A stretch of 33,783 nucleotides of DNA from Mangrovicoccus ximenensis (GTDB taxonomy: Bacteria; Pseudomonadota; Alphaproteobacteria; Rhodobacterales; Rhodobacteraceae): the NCBI RefSeq assembly GCF_003056725.1, contig NZ_QBKZ01000017.1, forward strand, positions 245,888 through 279,670. Direction: 5' to 3'. Shown one piece after another: positions 14,509 through 22,097 of the stretch (the first letter of the stretch is position 1; each line of letters starts with the position of its first letter). The notes under the pieces are model-generated. The model did not search any database. It saw only the letters and a program-made list of their open reading frames with translations, and was not told where the DNA came from. The position numbers and the translations under genes are program-made.

Positions 14509-14970
14509 ATGGCCGCGGATCAGGACGAGTTCGACCGGCGGGTCGCCGAATATGATGCAAGGCTGCACCCCGCCCAGCTGGTCCGGCGGGTCCACCAGCG
14601 CGGCGCACAGCTCTTTACCCAGAACGTGAAGGCCCCGAACCTTTCGGTCACGCAGTTCGTCGCCCTCGTCACGCTGCTGCGCGAGGGGGCCATGGCGCAA
14701 AGCCGCCTCGGCCGCATGACCAGCATGGATCCCTCCACCACCACGGTCGTCGTGCGCAAGCTGGAGAAGGACGGGCTGATCGCCAAGAGCCGGGACCCGG
14801 AGGACCAGCGCACCACGGTGCTGACGCTGACCGGGGCAGGGCGGGACTGTGCCGCGGAGCATGTGCCGATCAGCGTCCGCGCCGGAGACGAGCTGCTGGC
14901 GCCGCTGACCGAAATCGAACGCGCGCTTTTCCTGGAGCTGCTGCGGAAGCTGCTGGAAGCCGAGGGCTGA
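14509..14970 (+). CDS. MarR-family transcriptional regulator
   Basis: A 153-residue winged-helix protein of the MarR family. LSVTQFVALVTLLREG and SRLGRMTSMDPSTTTVVVRKLEKDGLI (in two parts) form the helix-turn-helix, and SRDPEDQRTTVLTLTGAG is the wing with the conserved D-x-R. The tail ERALFLELLRKLLEAEG is the dimerisation helix. ATG at 14509 is chosen for GGAGG at 14499-14503, although an ATG at 14488 is in frame. It lies between two aromatic-oxygenase gene sets in the same orientation and may regulate either. MarR proteins commonly bind aromatic acids and release DNA. Which operator it uses is not shown; the palindrome at 15114-15133 is one candidate. Confidence 0.88.
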   Translation: MAADQDEFDRRVAEYDARLHPAQLVRRVHQRGAQLFTQNVKAPNLSVTQFVALVTLLREGAMAQSRLGRMTSMDPSTTTVVVRKLEKDGLIAKSRDPEDQRTTVLTLTGAGRDCAAEHVPISVRAGDELLAPLTEIERALFLELLRKLLEAEG

Positions 14971-15090
14971 GCGCGCGGCGCCCATGCTGCGGGAACTGGT
15001 GCGACTACAAAGCAAAAATGAGCCGCATGTTTTAGCATTCAGCCGTAAACCTGCGGAATTATCGCGCAATTTTTCGCAAAAAAGTTGGTA

Positions 15091-15104
15091 TTGATTTAAG
15101 TCAA
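15091..15104. promoter_or_regulatory. FNR/DNR-type box upstream of the Rieske cassette
   Basis: TTGATTTAAGTCAA matches the FNR/FnrL consensus TTGAT-N4-ATCAA at 9 of 10 positions and the wider TTG-N8-CAA of the CRP/FNR superfamily. It lies in the AT-rich 225-nt gap between the MarR gene and the Rieske oxygenase, about 92 nt before its start. Binding is inferred from the match only. Confidence 0.5.
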
Positions 15105-15113
15105 AGCCTCTCA

Positions 15114-15142
15114 TTGACGAATCGGAACGTCAAAAACATTTT
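15114..15142 (+). promoter_or_regulatory. Possible promoter with overlapping palindrome
   Basis: TTGACG (15114-15119) and CGTCAA (15128-15133) form a perfect 6-bp inverted repeat around 8 nt. The left arm also works as a sigma-70 -35 element, 17 nt before CATTTT (15137-15142), a weak -10. A repressor on this palindrome would block the promoter. The MarR protein encoded just upstream is a candidate (inference). Confidence 0.4.
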
Positions 15143-15195
15143 GAGTACGTAGCAAAATACTTGAAATGCGCCGCTACGGCGGCAGGGAGATGACA

Positions 15196-16266
15196 ATGAC
15201 GACGCTGGTCCGCAACGCTTGGTATGTCGCCGCCTGGTCCTCCGAGGTGGACGGCACGCTGCGCCGCTTCACGATCCTCGGCGATCCGGTCCTGCTCTAC
15301 CGCCGCAATGATGGCCATGTCGCGGCGCTGGAGGACCGCTGCCCGCACCGCCAGCTGCCGTTGTCGATGGGCAAGCGGATCGGCGATGCGGTGCAATGCG
15401 GCTATCACGGGCTGACCTTCGGCCCCGACGGCAAATGCACCCGCGTGCCCGGCCAGGACAAGATCCCGCCCTCGGCCTATGTCGATGCCTATCCGGTGGC
15501 CGAGAAGAACGACATCATCTGGATCTGGATGGGCGAGCCGCACCGCGCCGACCCCGACGACATCTTCGACCTGCCGCAATTCAGCCAGCCCGGCTGGCAC
15601 GCGCATCAGGGCGACGCGCTGTTCCTGAAGTCGAACTACCTCAACGTGGCCGAGAACCTCGTCGACCCGGCCCATGTCAGCTTCGTCCACCCGACCACGC
15701 TGGGCAATTCGGCGTCGGAGAACGTGCCGGTCCATGTCTCCACCGACGGCCCGGCGATCACCGCCTGGCGCTGGATCCGCGACGCAGAGCCGATAGGCTT
15801 CTTCAAGGCGTTCGGCGGCTTCGAGGGCAATGTCGACCGCTGGCACTACTATCATCTCTATGCGCCCTCGATCGCGGTGATCGATTTCGGCTCGGCCGAT
15901 GCCGCCGAGGAGATCGCCGAGGAGGACCGCGACCGCGGCAACCGCATCTTCGCGCTGCACTTCATGACCCCGGTCAGCGAGACCGAGACCATCGACCGCT
16001 GGATGCACCTGCGCAACACCGCCATCGAGACCGAGGAAGCCTCGCAGAAGATCGACGCGATGTTCCGCATCGCGTTCGGCGAGGACAAGGAGATCCTCGA
16101 GGCGGTCCATGCCGAGGAACAGCGCCCGGCGACGCGCCGCCCGATCCGGCTGGCGATCGACCGCGGCCCGATGGTCTACCGCAAGCGGATTGCCGACATG
16201 CTGGAACGCGAGCGGACGCTCGATGCCTCCGACGAGCCGAACGGGGCCTTCGTCTACCATGACTGA
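15196..16266 (+). CDS. Rieske aromatic oxygenase, VanA/DdmC type
   Basis: Terminal oxygenase of a two-component Rieske system, 356 residues, starting MTTLVRNAWYVAAWSSEV as in vanillate O-demethylase (VanA), toluenesulfonate monooxygenase (TsaM) and dicamba monooxygenase (DdmC). Rieske ligands are C49, H51, C68 and H71 (RCPHRQ, CGYHG). The mononuclear iron segment is ENLVDPAHVSFVH with N154, D157, H160 and H165. Of two nearby ATGs, 15196 is preferred because AGGGAG at 15184-15189 is 6 nt upstream and abuts the other (15190). It overlaps the TIM-barrel gene by 8 nt. Enzymes of this group usually demethylate or hydroxylate aromatic acids, but the substrate here cannot be read from sequence. Confidence 0.88.
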   Translation: MTTLVRNAWYVAAWSSEVDGTLRRFTILGDPVLLYRRNDGHVAALEDRCPHRQLPLSMGKRIGDAVQCGYHGLTFGPDGKCTRVPGQDKIPPSAYVDAYPVAEKNDIIWIWMGEPHRADPDDIFDLPQFSQPGWHAHQGDALFLKSNYLNVAENLVDPAHVSFVHPTTLGNSASENVPVHVSTDGPAITAWRWIRDAEPIGFFKAFGGFEGNVDRWHYYHLYAPSIAVIDFGSADAAEEIAEEDRDRGNRIFALHFMTPVSETETIDRWMHLRNTAIETEEASQKIDAMFRIAFGEDKEILEAVHAEEQRPATRRPIRLAIDRGPMVYRKRIADMLERERTLDASDEPNGAFVYHD

Positions 16267-17377
16267 GCTGTCCCCGATCCGCGCGGGCGCGGCGATGCGC
16301 CCGCTTCCCGCGGCACTCCCCATCGGCTGCAACGGCCGCGGTGCGCAGGCCTCTTCGCCTGCCCGCCCGGTCTCCTTCGCCGAACAGCCGCTGGCCGAGC
16401 AGTTCGCCATGGTCGCGGAAGCCGGCGTCTTCGATTTCTTCGACCGGCTGCCGATGGAGGGCGAGGTCGAGACTTTCCGCGCGCTCTCCGCCGACAATGC
16501 TCTGCCCGCCTTCACCGCCAGCGGCGTCTATGCGCTGGGTCCGGGCTATCTGCCCGCCCTGCGCGCCAACATGGCCCGCGCGGTCGCGGCGGGCGCGAAA
16601 TTCCACAACATGATGGTCTTCGCCTGGCATTCAGACGGCCGCTGGGCCTCCGATGACGAGGTGATCCGCGCCTGGGCCGAAGCCTGGGAGGCGGGCGGGG
16701 AGGCCGGGATCGAGCCCTGCTTCGAGCTGCATGTCAACATGTGGAGCGAGGATCCGCGCCGCGTCGCGCTGGTGGCACGGGCCGCGGAGCGGCTGGGCAT
16801 CCCGTTCAACCTGACGCTCGACTATTCGCACATGCTCTTCAAGATGGGCGATCCGGAAGAGCTGGAGCTCTCCGGCATCCGCGGCGATGTCGAGGCCGGA
16901 CGCATCGTGCTCGACCCCTATCTGCCGGGGAATCTCGTCGACGAATGGCTCGACATGGGGATCGTCCGCTGGTTCCAGCTGCGCGCCGTGACGCCTGCCG
17001 GACCGCGGAACCGCTGGTCGATGCATGACAGCGGCAACGGCGCGGCCGGCGTGCCCGACGATCCGAACCAGCGTGCCCGCGAAGGCCGTCCGGGCCGCGC
17101 GATCCTCTACCCGTTCACGCAGCCCGGCCCCGGCGAATGGCATTCGCCCTGGGAAGCCTGGCGGCTGGAGCCCTGCAAGCAGGTCGCCCGCAAGGTGCTG
17201 CGGCATCATGCGGAAACGCCGGGCAGCCGCCTGGCCGTCATCACCACCGAGATGATCAACCTCACCGATTATGCCGACGGCGCGAAATTCTCGCTGCTCG
17301 GCCAGAACGCCGCCATCGCCGCCTTCCTGCGCGCGGAGATGCGCAGCCTCGGCATTCCGGAGGGCCTGCCGTCATGA
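16259..17377 (+). CDS. Xylose-isomerase-like TIM-barrel protein, function unknown
   Basis: A 372-residue protein resembling the xylose isomerase-like / sugar phosphate isomerase-epimerase TIM-barrel superfamily. Typical features are strand-end acidic and histidine residues that could bind a divalent metal: CFELHVNMWSED, NLTLDYSHMLFKMG and VRWFQLRAVTPAGPRNRW. No exact enzyme is recognised. ATG at 16259 overlaps the Rieske stop codon, and its own stop overlaps the reductase start (ATGA), so all three proteins are translationally coupled. That coupling suggests a job in the same pathway, for instance acting on the oxygenase product or on a sugar or polyol substituent (inference). The superfamily also includes AP-endonuclease-like and dehydroshikimate-dehydratase proteins. 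Confidence 0.75.
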   Translation: MTELSPIRAGAAMRPLPAALPIGCNGRGAQASSPARPVSFAEQPLAEQFAMVAEAGVFDFFDRLPMEGEVETFRALSADNALPAFTASGVYALGPGYLPALRANMARAVAAGAKFHNMMVFAWHSDGRWASDDEVIRAWAEAWEAGGEAGIEPCFELHVNMWSEDPRRVALVARAAERLGIPFNLTLDYSHMLFKMGDPEELELSGIRGDVEAGRIVLDPYLPGNLVDEWLDMGIVRWFQLRAVTPAGPRNRWSMHDSGNGAAGVPDDPNQRAREGRPGRAILYPFTQPGPGEWHSPWEAWRLEPCKQVARKVLRHHAETPGSRLAVITTEMINLTDYADGAKFSLLGQNAAIAAFLRAEMRSLGIPEGLPS

Positions 17378-18417
17378 CCGCCGATCCGGCCCGCGCCGCC
17401 GCCCTGACGCTGGACGTCGCGGAGATCATCCGCGAAAGCGCCTCCGTCGTCTCGCTGCGCCTGGCTTCCGCGGAGGGCGCCCTGCCGCCCTTCCAGCCCG
17501 GGCAGCACCTGCCTCTGCGCCTCGGCCTGCCGGGCCGAAGCCTTGCGACCTACACGATCTCCTCCGATCCGGGCGACCTGTCGGCCTACCGGCTGAGCGT
17601 CAAGCTGGAGCCCGGCGGCAAGGGCGGCTCGCGCCATCTGCACGGACTCCGGGCGGGCGACCAGGTGCAGGCAGAGATCCCGCGCGGACGCTTCGTGCTG
17701 CAGGACGACCATCGGCCGGTGCTCCTTGCCACCGGCGGGATCGGCATCACCCCGGCGCTGGCCATGCTGCATGCGCTGTCGCGCCAGCCGGAGCGGCCTG
17801 TCATTTTCCTCCATGCCTGCCGCTCGCGCGAGGATCTGTGCTTCGCAGAGGAACTGGCAGCGCTCGCTGCGCGGATGCCCGGGCTGACCCGGATCACCGT
17901 CTTCGCCGAGGGCGACGGGACCGACCTCCGGGACGGGCTCTGCCAGCATCTCGGCCTGATCGACCGCGCGCTGCTGCGCCGGCTGCTGCCGCTCGATGCC
18001 TGGCAGACCTATCTCTGCGGGCCGGAGGGCTTCATGGCGGCGATGCGCGCGGCGCTGGTCTCGCTCGGCCTGCCGGACAGCGACATCCGGCAGGAAAGCT
18101 TCGGCGGAGCTGCTGTGCCTGCGGCCCAGGGTCCGGCAACGGCAAAGCCGGGAGCGGCGGAAGGGCCGGTCATCCGCTTTGCCCGCTCCGGGCTGGAAGC
18201 AGTCTGGGACGGGTCGCAGCCGAGCCTGCTGGACTTCGCCGAGGCGCAGGGGCTCTCCCCCGATTTCAGCTGCCGCGCCGGGATCTGCGGAAGCTGCGCC
18301 TGCCGCAAGCTCGACGGCGACAGCGACCACACCGAGGAGCTGATCGACTCTCCGCCGGAAGGCGAAATCCTGCTCTGCTGCTCCATCCCGAAGGGAGATG
18401 TCGTGCTGGATCTCTGA
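17374..18417 (+). CDS. Rieske oxygenase reductase (flavin, NAD, 2Fe-2S)
   Basis: Electron-transfer partner of the Rieske oxygenase, 347 residues. The order is flavin domain (FQPGQHLPLRL; ATYTISS near 59-64), NAD domain (ATGGIGITPALAMLHAL at about 119-135; YLCGPEGFMAAM near 213-224) and a C-terminal plant-type 2Fe-2S domain with C300, C305, C308 and C336 (CRAGICGSCAC ... LLCCS). This flavin-NAD-ferredoxin order is that of phthalate dioxygenase reductase and VanB. ATG at 17374 overlaps the previous stop by 4 nt. A linker at about 247-263 is rich in Ala, Pro and Gly. All cofactor ligands are present, so the cassette can in principle carry electrons from NAD(P)H to the oxygenase without a separate ferredoxin. 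Confidence 0.9.
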   Translation: MTADPARAAALTLDVAEIIRESASVVSLRLASAEGALPPFQPGQHLPLRLGLPGRSLATYTISSDPGDLSAYRLSVKLEPGGKGGSRHLHGLRAGDQVQAEIPRGRFVLQDDHRPVLLATGGIGITPALAMLHALSRQPERPVIFLHACRSREDLCFAEELAALAARMPGLTRITVFAEGDGTDLRDGLCQHLGLIDRALLRRLLPLDAWQTYLCGPEGFMAAMRAALVSLGLPDSDIRQESFGGAAVPAAQGPATAKPGAAEGPVIRFARSGLEAVWDGSQPSLLDFAEAQGLSPDFSCRAGICGSCACRKLDGDSDHTEELIDSPPEGEILLCCSIPKGDVVLDL

Positions 18418-18739
18418 GCGCGGCCTTTCTGGCGGATCGGCGGAGAGGTCCTTGAATTTTGGGCAGCTGCTCCCTTCGGCGACGCCGGAAAGATGCATCG
18501 CGGAAGTGCATTTCGGCACAAGCGAAATTTGGCGGGCTGATCTGTGTACAACCACCGGCCAGCCTTGCCGCAACCGCCCCCGCAAAGGGCGGAACCGGGG
18601 CTTTGTCCCCGGACACACGAGAAGAACAATCCTGTGGCCAAGCGGGGCAGCCAGATGCCTGCAGGTCCGCAGGCCCCGAACCACAGCCAGGCCCGCGGCG
18701 GCGCCGCCGTCTGCGGCCCGAACGACACAGGGAAACCGA
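18418..18739. other. Gene-poor stretch after the Rieske cassette
   Basis: About 320 nt with no gene I can support on either strand. It contains an imperfect repeat (TGCAT twice near 18490-18510). A GTG-initiated VAKRGSQ near 18630 is faintly like a LacI-type N-terminus but does not continue as one. Confidence 0.4.
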
Positions 18740-19173
18740 CGGCCGCGGCAAGCGGACTGGATCCGGCGGTCTGGCGCGGTCCCGGCAGCGACTATGCCGA
18801 CGGCGCGGCAGCGGCGCGCAGCCTGCTCGCGGGGCGCAACAGGCCCGACGGGGTGTTCTGCATCACCGATCTGGTGGCCTGCGGCTTCCTCGACGCGGCG
18901 CGGCAGGAATTCGGCCTGCGCGTGCCGGAGGACCTCTGCGTTCTCGGCTTCGACGACATCCCCGAGGCCGCCTGGGGGGCCTACGGGCTGACCACCTTCG
19001 CCCAGCCCTATGCCCGCATTGCCGAGGAGGTCGAGCGCATGCTGACCGGAGAGACCGGAACGGAGGGCGTCACCCTCCTGCCCGCACCGCCGGTCTGGCG
19101 CCGCACGGTGCGTCTCGGACCCTCGCCCGGGACGGAGGACCGCCCATGTCCCGGCCTGCCCCCTGAACGGTGA
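18740..19173 (+). pseudogene. LacI-family regulator, C-terminal fragment
   Basis: About 145 codons match the second half of the ligand-binding domain of LacI/GalR regulators: SDYADGAAAARSLLAG, RPDGVFCITDLVACGFLDAA, RVPEDLCVLGFDDIP and GLTTFAQPYARIAEEVERML. The helix-turn-helix and the first half of the sensor domain are missing. The open frame extends upstream to 18544 with unrelated sequence, so a joined protein could be made but would not bind DNA as a LacI repressor. The 5' edge of the homology is near 18740. Neighbouring sequence down to 19930 is decayed and holds an IS remnant, consistent with a deletion scar. Confidence 0.75.
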
Positions 19174-19369
19174 TCCTCGCCGAAGCAGGCGTTCGGGCCG
19201 GATCGAAGGCGGGAACATGGGTCAGACCGGAGCCGGCGGGCCTGCCCGGGGGATCGGCCGCCCGGCAGAGCGAGCTTGCCCCAAGATTCCGGATTGGGCC
19301 GATATTCCCCGTGCGGCGATCTCGGCGCGCATGTCGATCCTTGCCTGCCCGGCGTCCGGCAGCAGATGC
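19174..19369. other. Non-coding decayed sequence
   Basis: No gene recognised. It lies between the LacI fragment and the IS3 remnant and is probably part of the same degenerate island. Confidence 0.4.
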
Positions 19370-19668
19370 CCGAGCGGTCGCGTCGACGGTTGCGGGTGAT
19401 GCGGATGCATTCGGACAGCGCCGCCTTGGCCCTCGCGGCATGACCGGACCCTGCTGCGGCAGACCAGTTCGGATTTCCGCGGGCGGAAGAAGCGCTCCAC
19501 CGGCGCATCCTGCGCTTTCCGAAGGTGTCCCGGACCATTTGATCCGTCGGCGCCGACCTGCTTGAACTCCGGCAATCTCCCCGTCCGGCTCATCGAGGCC
19601 GCCACTTGCCAGGCATCGGAACCTCGCCCGCATCCACCGGCCGCATATTGGACATTGCGGTTCGAGGG
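19370..19668 (-). mobile_element. Decayed IS3-family transposase (OrfB) remnant
   Basis: On the minus strand three pieces in order match the C-terminal part of an IS3-family DDE transposase. SNRNVQYAA (about 19668-19640) stands for the usual SDRGxQYAS, VAASMSRTG for xxSMSRKG, and DAPVERFFRPRKSELV (about 19509-19460) for DNAPMERFFRSLKTEWV, which holds the catalytic glutamate. A frameshift then leads to AKAALSECIRITRNRRRDRS, matching EAKAALFEYIxxxYNRRRRHS. The second catalytic Asp is changed to Asn, about 24 extra codons sit before DAPVERFF, and no terminal repeats are evident. This is a long-dead element. Confidence 0.55.
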
Positions 19669-19899
19669 ACAGGTCGGGCCCGGGGACTGCGTAGGTTGCC
19701 GGTCCTCTGCGGCATGCACGGGACACGGGATCGCGGATGAATTCCTTTTGCCAATGCCCCGGACAAACGGCGACCAGAAGGGACATCGGCCAGGAGCCTG
19801 GCGATCGCCCGCTCGGCGGCCCGGATGCCGTTCGTCCGCGGCGGCGGGTTGAAGCTCGGGCCGCTTTGCGCCGGTGGCTGGCCCCGCCCCCCTCGAGGA
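19669..19899. other. Decayed sequence flanking the IS remnant
   Basis: No intact gene seen. On the minus strand this lies upstream of the transposase remnant and may contain its further-decayed N-terminal part. It abuts the truncated end of the URC4 gene. Confidence 0.35.
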
Positions 19900-20544
19900 T
19901 CATGGGCCGGAGGCGCAGGCTGACCGCCCGGCCGAGACGGCGCGGCCGAGCGCGGCGATCAGCGAGGCGCGGCCCCCGAGCCCTTCGAGCGGGTTGTCCT
20001 CGGTCACCTGGAAGCCCCTGGCCAGCGCCTCTGCCGAGAAGCGTGCCAGTGCCGCGGCATCGGTGCCCGGTCCCTTGCCGCCGCTGAAGGCGCCCGCCAT
20101 GAACATGTCGAGCGAGGCCAGCGCCAGCCCCTCGGAGCGGGCGAATTCCGCGCCGCTATCCGGATCGCGATAGGTCCAGAGCGGTCCCGCCCCGGCATCG
20201 AGCAGTACCGAGACGATGGCCAGCTCGCATTCCAGCCGCGCGCGTTCCTGCGCCGGGACATCGAGCTTGGCGGCATGCTCTTCCCAGCGGTCGCGGCCGT
20301 CGAGCATGAAATGCCGCCAGCGCGAATGCGGCGGAACCTGCAGGTCGGGATAGTTCTCTCGGATCGTCGCGACCACCTCGTCTGCGGCGGCCTCCAGCAA
20401 GTCCGGGCGGAGCGTGAAATGCTTCAGCCGATCAGCCAGGGCCAGCTCGTAGAGCGCCCCGCATTGTTCGCGGATCGCCTCCGCACCCATCAGCCATTCC
20501 GCCGTCTTCGCGGCATCCGCCTCGGCAAGGTCAGTAGTCGTCAA
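19900..20544 (-). pseudogene. URC4/Urg3-family (DUF1688) protein, C-terminally truncated
   Basis: The N-terminal half of a DUF1688 protein, the bacterial homologue of yeast URC4, required for the URC uracil-catabolic route. Recognisable segments are HFTLRPDLLEAAADEV, PPHSRWRHF, GPLWTYRD and GFQVTEDNPLEGLGGRASLI. Homology ends near 19935, and the frame stops at 19900 after 214 residues, about half the family length. Start is TTG at 20544, inside the end of the URC1 gene, with AAGGGG about 7 nt upstream. The lost 3' half, and any uracil phosphoribosyltransferase gene that might follow, are replaced by decayed sequence with an IS3 remnant. Probably non-functional. Confidence 0.8.
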
Positions 20545-21778
20545 GCCCGCGCCCCTTGGTCAATGTCAGATCCAACGGCTTCGAAACCGTCTCGTCCGTG
20601 TAGTACCCGGCGGCCTTCTTGGCGTCCATCTCGACCTGCGCGTCGCCCGGGATCAGCTCGTCGGGGATCGGAACGCGGTCGCCGACGGTGATGCCGGCCT
20701 CGGCAAGCGCGTTGTACTTCATGTCCGACATCGACACGAAGCGGTCGATATGGCTGATGCCGAGCCAGTGGAACACGTCGGGCATCAGGCTCTGGAACCG
20801 CATGTCCTGCACGCCGGCGACGCATTCGGTCTTCTCGAAATAGGCGGCGGCGGTGTCGCCGTCCGGATTGCGCTTGCGGGCGTTGTAGACGAGGAACTTG
20901 GTCACTTCGCCGAGCGCGCGGCCTTCCTTCCGGTTGTAGACGATCAGCCCGGCGCCGCCCTCCTGGGCCTCCTTCACGCATTCCTCGATGCCGTGGGTCA
21001 GGTAGGGGCGGCAGGTGCAGATGTCCGAGCCGAACACGTCCGAGCCGTTGCATTCGTCATGCACCCGGCAGGCCAGCCGCTTCTTCGGGTCCCACATCGC
21101 CGAGGGCTCGCCGAAGATGTAGAGCGTGATCGAGCCGATCGGCGGCAGGAACACCTTCAGGTCGGACCGCGTGACCAGCTCGGGGAACATGCCGCCCGTG
21201 TACTCGAACAGCGCGCGGCGCAGGCTGACCTCGGTCACCTTCAGGCGGCGGGCGAGGCCGGGCAGGTACCAGACCGGCTCGATGGCGATCTTGGTGACCG
21301 AGGCTTCGCCGGTTTCGGTCAGGATCTCGCCGTCGGGGACCAGCCGTCCGGAGGCGATCGCCTCCTTGAACTCGGGCAGCATGATCCGCGCCTTGGTGAT
21401 GGCGATGGTCGGCTGGATCGGGCGGCCCGCGGCGATGTCGGCGGCGAAGACATCCGCCACGATATGGCCGTAGGGGTCCATCGACACGATCCGGTCCTCG
21501 CCCTCCCATTGCGGGAAGGGGCCGATATCGACCGAGGGGCGGGTATGGGTCAGGTCGGGGCGGTGCACCGATTTCAGCTGGCCGGTGGCGATGGCCAGCG
21601 CGCGGTAGACGCCATAGGCGCCGGAATGGGTGCCGATGACGTTGCGCTGTCCGCCGGACATGCCGCCGATCACCGGGCCGCGCGCCTGTGCGCCGGGCGC
21701 CCCCCAGTGGATTTCCGGCGGCTTGCGCGTCCCGGTCGGCGGGTGGGACGTCAGCACGATATGCCTGGGATCGGACAT
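20531..21778 (-). CDS. URC1-type GTP cyclohydrolase II-like protein
   Basis: A 415-residue protein with a GTP cyclohydrolase II-like domain in the C-terminal half. The zinc-cysteine segment CNGSDVFGSDICTC lies beside RVHDEC, followed by GAGLIVYNRKEGRALGEV, matching RibA. The long N-terminal extension (VLTSHPPTGTRKPPEIHWG, GGMSGGQRNVIGTHSGAYGVYRAL) is typical of the URC1 subfamily rather than riboflavin RibA. ATG at 21778 has GGAG about 7 nt upstream. The 3' end overlaps URC4 by 14 nt. In yeast URC1 acts with URC4 in uracil catabolism through uracil ribotide; the same role is inferred here. With URC4 broken, the pathway is probably inactive unless another copy exists. Confidence 0.85.
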   Translation of the reverse strand: MSDPRHIVLTSHPPTGTRKPPEIHWGAPGAQARGPVIGGMSGGQRNVIGTHSGAYGVYRALAIATGQLKSVHRPDLTHTRPSVDIGPFPQWEGEDRIVSMDPYGHIVADVFAADIAAGRPIQPTIAITKARIMLPEFKEAIASGRLVPDGEILTETGEASVTKIAIEPVWYLPGLARRLKVTEVSLRRALFEYTGGMFPELVTRSDLKVFLPPIGSITLYIFGEPSAMWDPKKRLACRVHDECNGSDVFGSDICTCRPYLTHGIEECVKEAQEGGAGLIVYNRKEGRALGEVTKFLVYNARKRNPDGDTAAAYFEKTECVAGVQDMRFQSLMPDVFHWLGISHIDRFVSMSDMKYNALAEAGITVGDRVPIPDELIPGDAQVEMDAKKAAGYYTDETVSKPLDLTLTKGRGLDDY

Positions 21779-21980
21779 GTGGCACTCCAATACGGTTTGC
21801 AGATCCCGATGTAAGACCCTGCGCCGGCCACCGGTCAAGCGCGGCGCAATTTCCGACGCGGCGTCAGGTCCGGCGTTCAGCGCAGGATTGCGGGCCCTCC
21901 GGGGCCGGCATCGGCCGGATGGGCGTGGCTTTTCAGGAAGGAAATCCGAAAATAATCATGCATTTTCAGTAAAATGAAGA

Positions 21981-22007
21981 CGCCCCGGGCCTTGCGGCGC
22001 CGGGGCG
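21981..22007 (-). terminator. Terminator of the FAD-oxidase gene
   Basis: CGCCCCGG (21981-21988) pairs with CCGGGGCG (22000-22007). On the minus strand the stem is followed by TCTTCATTTT. It lies about 90 nt beyond the 3' end of the gene at 22098-23486. Confidence 0.65.
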
Positions 22008-22022
22008 GACCAGCATCCGGAC

Positions 22023-22037
22023 GCGCCCTTTGGGCGC
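22023..22037. terminator. Short perfect hairpin
   Basis: GCGCCC (22023-22028) and GGGCGC (22032-22037) flank a 3-nt loop. It lies between the FAD-oxidase stop and the stronger hairpin at 21981-22007 and may aid 3'-end formation. Confidence 0.4.
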
Positions 22038-22097
22038 CTCCGAAAAAATTTTACCATGTGGTCAAAAAATGAGCCGATCCTGTCCGGAAACGCTGGA

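Noticed and set aside
18544..18739. N-terminal part of the open frame leading into the LacI fragment
   Set aside because: Low-complexity Pro/Arg-rich translation without a helix-turn-helix; treated as non-coding sequence in front of the fragment.
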